In this document: piece after piece, positions 57,887 to 64,000 of the stretch
Layout of the letters: the number at the start of each line of letters is the position of its first letter
How positions within the stretch are numbered: the first letter of the stretch is position 1
Assembly (NCBI GenBank): GCA_023515745.1
Contig: JALECJ010000005.1
Location: forward strand, 992,001-1,056,000
Length of the DNA stretch: 64,000 nt
Direction of reading: 5' to 3'
Source of the DNA: Amoeboaphelidium protococcarum
Lineage: Eukaryota; Aphelidiomycota; Aphelidea
Notes under the pieces: generated by a model
Told to the model about the DNA's origin: nothing
Databases searched by the model: none
The model's input: the letters and a program-made list of their open reading frames with translations, nothing else
Position numbers and translations under genes: made by a program

Positions 57887-60800
57887 TCAAATATTCTATC
57901 TATCACGGTTATTCTTCTCTACTTGGGCGGCAGTAAGCTTGGTACCGGGATCTCCTGATTTCCGCTTTAGCTTCTTTTACAAAACGGTAGCGTCCTGTTT
58001 GCCACTAGCACCGCTTATACTATTCTTCGCAGACTTTGAGTCTTTACTCAACTGTTCGCCACTATCCAACTCAGTGTCAATTATACCTTTCTCGTCTATA
58101 TCGGTCGATGAAGAGCTGGTAGAGGCGGCATTCTAATCACGGGCCTGCTGCTTACCATTAGTCTCATCATTCCCTCCCTTTAGCTGAGTGATTGAAAACT
58201 TATCCTATTTCTTCTACTTTCCAGATACGCTGCCATTACTAGCTCCATTACCGGAAGATGATGACTGAGCATCTGATACCGCTGGATTGCCATCTTCGGT
58301 CGCAACTTCAGCTCTGTGCCGTCTGATCAAATTCAATAATCCACGCTCACCATCTCCCACAGTGGCAGGATTCATCATCGTATTCCGATTGGTTTAAGCA
58401 ACTTTACCTGACTTCTTCTTACCCCCATTGCCATCTATTACAGATTCATCAAAATCACCCTACCCAGCAGAGTGGTCATCACCACCTCCAAATCTTACGG
58501 ATGAAAATATTCCTTTAACGATACTCTTGGTGGCAAGCGAGATGGCATTAGAGTTTGACTTTAATTACCACTTAGATGCAGAGACAGAGCTCTATAAATC
58601 CTTGGGAATGGAAGAGTCTCTATGAATACTGCCACCGCTTTTGCCAACTTCACCGGCATCAGAAATGCGAATAGCGGAGAACTCTTCATTGAACTTATCA
58701 GATTTCCCGGATGATGAGAACAGAGAGTCCTTCTTCAACAATTTCAGTTCCGTTGGTGATGGTGCGTTATTGACATTAGTAGTCATACCGCGTCTAGCTT
58801 TATTGCTCACTGCAACGAATCCAGCTGGCCGATTAAATCGCTCGTCATCAGACGTTATTTGCCCACCAGCCTAACGAGTTGCCGCAGCTTACGAACCATT
58901 CGTCCCTTCATTCCCCTCAGAGATTGGTGGAACTGATGGTAGCTATAAAGAGTTGGTATTTTATCGTGACGACGCTATATCTTTAGGTAGACTCTGGCTC
59001 TCAAGATCCTTGTAAATACTAGACAACACAACTCTGATTCTGTCCATAAACTTATACTATACAGATTCTATACGTAGGCCCGATAATTCATTAGAGTCTC
59101 TAGAAGGTGTCATAAGATCAAAGTCCGATCGCTCAGGCACAGGCTGAGGACCAAGATGACGATGGAACTTTGCAGATTACTTGAAATCCTTCAGGTCCAC
59201 CAAAGTTTTCAAATACTTGATCGCGTAAGGTGTCAATATTTTACGAAGATACAACAATCCTTTGCTTCTTGAGCTAGCAGAAATCATTACCGGAGCATCC
59301 TGAACAGAGTTTTTAGACAATTTCGATTCCGCTAAACTTGGCACAGATTCAGATTAAACATGCGAAAGATTACCAGAAGGCAGAGATGGAAGAGCATTCA
59401 AGATCTGCTTGATAAAAGTAACCACACAAGATTTCCATTCCTCAAGCATTGGACCCAATATCTCCTCTTCGTATGGCATAGAATCTTAACTTTGCCAATT
59501 ATCTTTCTCTTGATTAACTCTGGCAATAAGAAACCGGATCATATACGAAATCAGTACAAAAGTTCTCCCCGCTGACTAGACATCAGTGCCCTCAATCTAA
59601 TCAGGCGTAATCACGCCGTAAAATGCAGGTGAACCAATAACAGGACAAAAGTATCGCAAAAACAGAAAATTTGATACCCAGCGAATAGCATTTTCATTCT
59701 ACACAGCATAAGAATCCACTACTGAATCCAAGTCCAACCGGCCGCCCAGGCGAGTATACATCATCCTTATCGATTTACGCATACATTCAGGAATCAGTAC
59801 GATATTACTCGTGATTGTTCGTATGATCTTCATCGTCGCTGCCACAAGATTATCCAAGTTGCTCTTTAAATTCTCATCCGGCTTCAACTGCGAGGGATCA
59901 ATTTCACAACTGGCACTAATGCTCCAAACTTCCAGACAAGTGTCCTGCAGCAGAGGCTTGAGATACTCTTTAGTGTGGGCAAACATGAAGGAAATCAGCA
60001 ATTTGAACGACATTGAAGTTCCAAAGGTTGCATTATGCTATGCACACTAAGCTTTATCTTCTTCAGAACGCGGAATCTACGGCCCTTCCAGGCATTTCTT
60101 CAATACATCAACAGTTGTCAATTGTTACCCACTACCATTATTAAAAGCCATTTCTTATCGCTTACTGACCTCTTAATCAATTACCCATTCAATCACATCT
60201 ACCAGCTTCAAACCGCCATGAGGACCAAGAACCTGAATGACTGAGCGCGCAATCGTATCCATTTCTCTATTCAAGTTGGCGGCCTGACTCCCAACATTGG
60301 CGCCCATCGTAGCATAGACTGTTGGCATCTACAGCAATGACCGATGAGCAAGAAAATTCACCGGATTCATTAGAGCCTTAATCAGTACGTATCTATTCAT
60401 AAGGAGAACTTCTTCAAGTCCGCCAAGTAGCACCGAGTTATTCAGCATTTCTTAATCTCTCTAACTAAAGTCTAACGGATTTTTGGCAGCGAGGCTAGCA
60501 CTAACGCTAGTATCAGTGCCATAGAGAACATCGTATGTCCGCTCAATCAACTCAAACCTCTTGATGATAGATTTCAACGCACCAAAAACGGTATAGGTCA
60601 TAACTTCACTAATCTGCACAGACTCTAGCTCATGCTGAATTTTACTCATCTACTGGTTGAGTGCAATCAGCAGCTACTGCAACGCACTGACAGAATCACT
60701 TAAGCTCTGGCCATCCTTCTCTTAATCGACGGACTCGGTGACCCAGTAGAGACCTTCCGACTCAACATCCTAAATCTAATGACAAAATTTGTACAGCTGT

Positions 60801-62716
60801 GGCTCATTATCTACCAGAAAAGAGTTGGCGGGTGTCATATATGCCTCCTTACTACCAAACCGCACTCCATTCGCCAGATTCTACAACACTTTACTAATTA
60901 GTACCAGACTTCTCCTCTGCTTTGAGTTCAACGGAGACTTGACGATTCCACTAGTCTCCGGAGTAACAATAGCTGGGCAAATGAAGCGCAAGAACATGAA
61001 TCCACTAATTGCAACCATCTTAAATTTACTACCATTGCCACCACCAGGAGACATTGTGGTCGCGGATTGTGAGCCATCGTCTTGACCATCCGTGCCAGCC
61101 AGAACGGAAGAGTCGATAACATTGTGACCGGTTTGTGGATCATTGATCCTTCTGCCATTCTTGAATCTCATATCCACCTGCTTCTAAATGATATAACACA
61201 GCTTCTGTAAACCAATCGGACATTTAGAAGATGAGGCCACTACGGCATCCAAAACCATTTGACAAGCCTGTAATAACTTTTTCATATTATACTCTGGATT
61301 CTGTGATGAAGCGTTGCTGTTAGAGCCACTACTATCAGAATTGATAATCATTTTGGCAGGATCCACTTCGAATGACCCCATTCTCAATACATCGTCAATC
61401 ACATTCTACAGCATGTTGACCAAATAATCCTTCGCATTCTAATTAGCATACAACGTTAACAACTTTGACACCATGGTATTCTGGCGAAACAGATTCTATT
61501 CATACTTATTCGCTTCAATCTCGGCTATGATCATAGTCTCCAAAAAGGCAATACAGTGATCGCGTCTACGAATACCAGCTGGAATAGGAGGCTTCTTCAA
61601 AGGACCAGGATGGTTTGCATTGCCCTGAGGCTATTATTATGTCCGATCAGCAGGGCTCAAATCTAGATCTGAGCCTGCTGGTTAATTAGAGACACCACCC
61701 ATTTATGATCCACCAGAATTGCTCCTATCTTTAATCACCTTGGAATGCTACACACTCGGACTTCCTAAATCAGTCTGAGACGTAGTCGATGAGCCAGCAG
61801 AAGATGATGATGAAGCCTTGGCGAGGATGCGATGAGCGTTCTAGAACATTTGCAGCATATTCTTCGCCAACTGATCTTGCTGCGAAATAGAGGCACTCTG
61901 AGCAAGCTGTGTGGCAAGAACATACTACTTCAGAACGAAAAGTTCCGCGATTGCACAATGAGTTTTCTTATCCGAAATAGTCTTGTCCTTCTTGCAAGTC
62001 CACGAGTAGATGAGCCATTACGGAATATTACTCAACACCGCCAGCTCTTCCAAATTAGTGGACATGATAATATCATTTGCAGGTATCGATTGTACTTTAG
62101 ATGCAGATGGACGCTTATGTAGCAACTGCGCTCTATGCTTGCTGCTGCTACTACTACTGCTTGAATGCTTATCATGTGACAATTTCCGAGTGTGTCCAGA
62201 CAAGAGTACATTAGGAGCCGGTACCGCCTGTACAGAAGCAGATGACTAATTTGCCACACCATGAAGACGAGAGTATCCAATAGGGGTACTGAGTTCTGGC
62301 AATTTCTGGGCTGAATCAGTGCTACCGCCTGCGCCACTTGCATTGCTCATCTCATTGGACTGAGTGGTATTAGGTGGTAGAGGTGATATTTAACTTTAGC
62401 TCTAGTGATCATACGCTTGCAATTTGGCCATCTCGATCTACTGGACAATCTTGAGTGAAACTTGATTAGCTGCCTAATGCGCCGACTCACCAGAATCAAC
62501 AATGACATTAGGGAGATCCCCAGACTATTGCACAACAACCGAATCTTGAGCACTTGCGTTATCATTATTGACAAGAGTATTTTCCGACTGCATTGCATCT
62601 GAAACATCTGATATCTAATTCACCAATGTCGCTCCAGAGTCATTACGGTACTGTTATTGCTGTGACTATTATTGTGACTGTTAAGCTGTTTCAACCGACA
62701 ATCTTCTATTCATCAT
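57887..62716 (-). CDS. RasGAP with two GAP modules, second lacking the arginine finger
   Basis: One intronless frame of 1609 aa runs from ATG 62716 (MMNRRLSVETA) to TGA 57887-57889. Residues 1-370 are mostly disordered and Gln/Ser-rich. The first RasGAP module, about 385-700, has the arginine-finger loop NLFRQNTMVSKLLTLY near 407, GSFEVDPAKM as in neurofibromin, and ISGFMFLRFICPAIVTPETS near 575 (the FLR..PA motif). A long linker follows. A second module, about 890-1110, repeats the order: NATFGTSMSFKLLISFMF, EIDPSQLKP, then WVSNFLFLRYFCPVIGSP near 1017. In the second loop no Arg is present where the finger should be. The last 450 residues are disordered, Ser/Lys-rich. The first module should speed GTP hydrolysis on Ras; the second may be structural. 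Confidence 0.9.
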
Positions 62717-63281
62717 TATTACTACCGATACTAAAAAACGCTTATTTTAGTATATTCACTTTTATTGCAGTATTTAATAACGATAAGTTATGATATTGTT
62801 CTTCCTACTATACTGATGCTTCCACTAAATTTTAATACACTTTATACTCCACTAATTACCAGAATATTTCAATACTTCGAGAGTGTAAGAGCAGATCACA
62901 AAGGGCAGTGTATCAAGTAGAGAAGATAGAAATCCTTTAAATCTATCTAATAAATAAAAATGCTGTGAGAAGCAAAGCAAGTTTTTACTATTATTTATAA
63001 AATCAGCAGTGTCGTTGTTGTGATGATGATGATGATTTCTGATGAGAGCTACACCAAACCAACAGCACCAGTAAAAGATCGAATAAAGTGAACAAACAAC
63101 AATCCCTCTTGGTAACTAAGCAGTCACAGGATAATAATACATCCATCAACTTCAACTGCTGAAAAAAAATACAGTAGATTTTAAACAAGATTTGAGCTAA
63201 CTACTGTATGCATAATTTAATATTGAAAACTTAAGATTCATTCAAAAATTAAAGATATCGATAATCTGCCATTTATATTAT
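62717..63281. other. Intergenic between Nup62 and RasGAP
   Basis: These 565 AT-rich bp separate two minus-strand genes. A minus frame ending in TGA near 63010 includes a hydrophobic stretch but has no convincing start or family. No gene is called. Confidence 0.45.
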
Positions 63282-64000
63282 TCACGCAGAGTACTATTTC
63301 GGTACAGATCTTGGTGAGAATTGTCGATCGCGCGAATCGTCTTTGCTTTACAGCAGCTTGGTACCATCATTAATCTTCTTCAGTTTCGAGAGCTTATCAT
63401 TCAACTGGCCTACGGTGGCATCAATCCACTGCAGACTGTTATAATGTTTATTCAGCACCTTGGTAACTACTCCAATTACATCCTGACCGCTGCCAGTATC
63501 ATCTTCTGACGTGCCGGATCCACTTGCATACACCTTGTTCAACATACTCACAGCATCTTCAATCTGCTGATTGATCACGAACAAATCCTAACTTAAATTC
63601 TCGGCGGTGGTATAAGTCTTTTCACGGGCAGTATCAGCATTGACAATATGACCATTAGGAAGTTTAAACTAGACAACGCGACCTTACACGGCGGAACCTT
63701 GGTGTTATGATGTCTTCTCTACCAGTTGAACCAATTTCTCCTCGAAGCGATCCAATTCTTTATCCAAAGCATTCTGTTGCGTCTCTATAAAGTCTAGACC
63801 TTGAATAAGCTCTTGCTACTTCTAATTAGATTGCTCAGATTCCATGACTACTTTGCTAATCTGATTGGTTACATTTACTAGCTGGGCATCAAGTTAAGAA
63901 ATCTCTTACGCTCTCTGATGGAAAGTCTTGCTAGATTCGTAAAGAGTTCTCTACCACTCTGATAAGATTTCGCTAATAGTCTTGCCTTTGAGAGCAGTAA
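63282..64000 (-). CDS. NUP62: Nucleoporin Nup62/Nsp1, C-terminal coiled coil, 5' end cut
   Basis: The frame is open from the right edge to TGA 63282-63284. The visible 238 residues are the coiled-coil domain that forms the central transport channel of the nuclear pore with Nup54 and Nup58. It begins LKGKTISEILSEWQRTLYES (animal TYAQLESLINKWSLELEDQ), continues with IQGLDFIETQQNALDKELDR (LDQELDFILSQQKELEDLL), then ADTAREKTYTTAENL (DEEREKTYKLAENI) and VLNKHYNSLQWIDATVGQL (ILNAHMDSLQWIDQNSALL). The FG-repeat half lies beyond the window. The Ser-rich insert in the third helix region (ASGSGTSEDDTGSGQD) is a local extension. Confidence 0.88.

Noticed and set aside
63010-63188. Small minus-strand frame with a hydrophobic stretch and poly-Ser
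   Set aside because: It has no ATG at its start, only 47 codons follow its first ATG, and it has no recognisable relative.

Overview
The window is nuclear DNA from a eukaryote that reads TAA and TAG as glutamine and stops only at TGA. With the standard code nearly every gene falls into short pieces. With TAA/TAG read as Gln, about 30 long intact genes appear, each ending at TGA. The reassigned codons fall on invariant glutamines: UROD RQAGRYL (TAG, 8434-8436), the PRP16 motif Ia TQPRR (TAG, 13290-13292) and uS7/RPS5 'NPxQ' (TAA, 48474-48476). Genes are dense and on both strands. Most lack introns. Ten introns of 51-70 bp in five genes all start with GT and all end in TGTAG.

Organism (inference). 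Ciliates, the best-known users of this code, fit poorly. The window holds a RasGEF, a RasGAP, a Vac8 orthologue with the fungal myristoyl/palmitoyl N-terminus, an Hda1-type deacetylase with a long C-terminal half, TSR2, dynamitin, an XRCC4-like protein and MMACHC. A coiled-coil protein resembling a ciliary transition-fibre component hints at a flagellated stage. An early-branching fungus-like opisthokont (chytrid, aphelid or rozellid grade) fits best, but only a phylogeny can settle it.

Layout. 1-7.2 kb: three membrane or secreted proteins without recognised function. 7.4-10 kb: divergent UROD and a ZDHHC4-type palmitoyltransferase. 10.2-19 kb: a kinase with a C1 domain, the splicing helicase PRP16, and a long disordered protein with a histone-fold-like N-terminus. 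19.2-23.8 kb: deoxyhypusine synthase, a Nudix hydrolase overlapping an XRCC4-like gene, and a TauD-type dioxygenase. 23.9-33.2 kb: glutaminyl-tRNA synthetase, a sugar transporter, SHMT with two possible starts, RPL37A and Vac8. 33.2-39.5 kb: a gene-poor, repeat-rich stretch with a 190-bp tandem repeat, a B-box-like protein and a tandem pair of unknown genes. 39.9-51.9 kb: MMACHC, an ankyrin-RasGEF, a Sec14-like protein, a P58IPK-type J protein, RPS5, dynamitin, VAP and a small coiled-coil gene. 52-64 kb: Hda1-type HDAC, a coiled-coil protein, an unknown membrane protein, TSR2, a RasGAP with two GAP modules, and Nup62/Nsp1 running off the right edge.

The genes serve many pathways and do not form one system. 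Some themes recur: Ras control (RasGEF and RasGAP), lipid-anchored and contact-site membrane biology (DHHC enzyme, Vac8, VAP, Sec14), translation (RPS5, RPL37A, TSR2, DHPS, GlnRS), and one-carbon/cobalamin metabolism (SHMT, MMACHC). The hexamer ACGCGT recurs in intergenic DNA, often within about 110 bp of a start codon.
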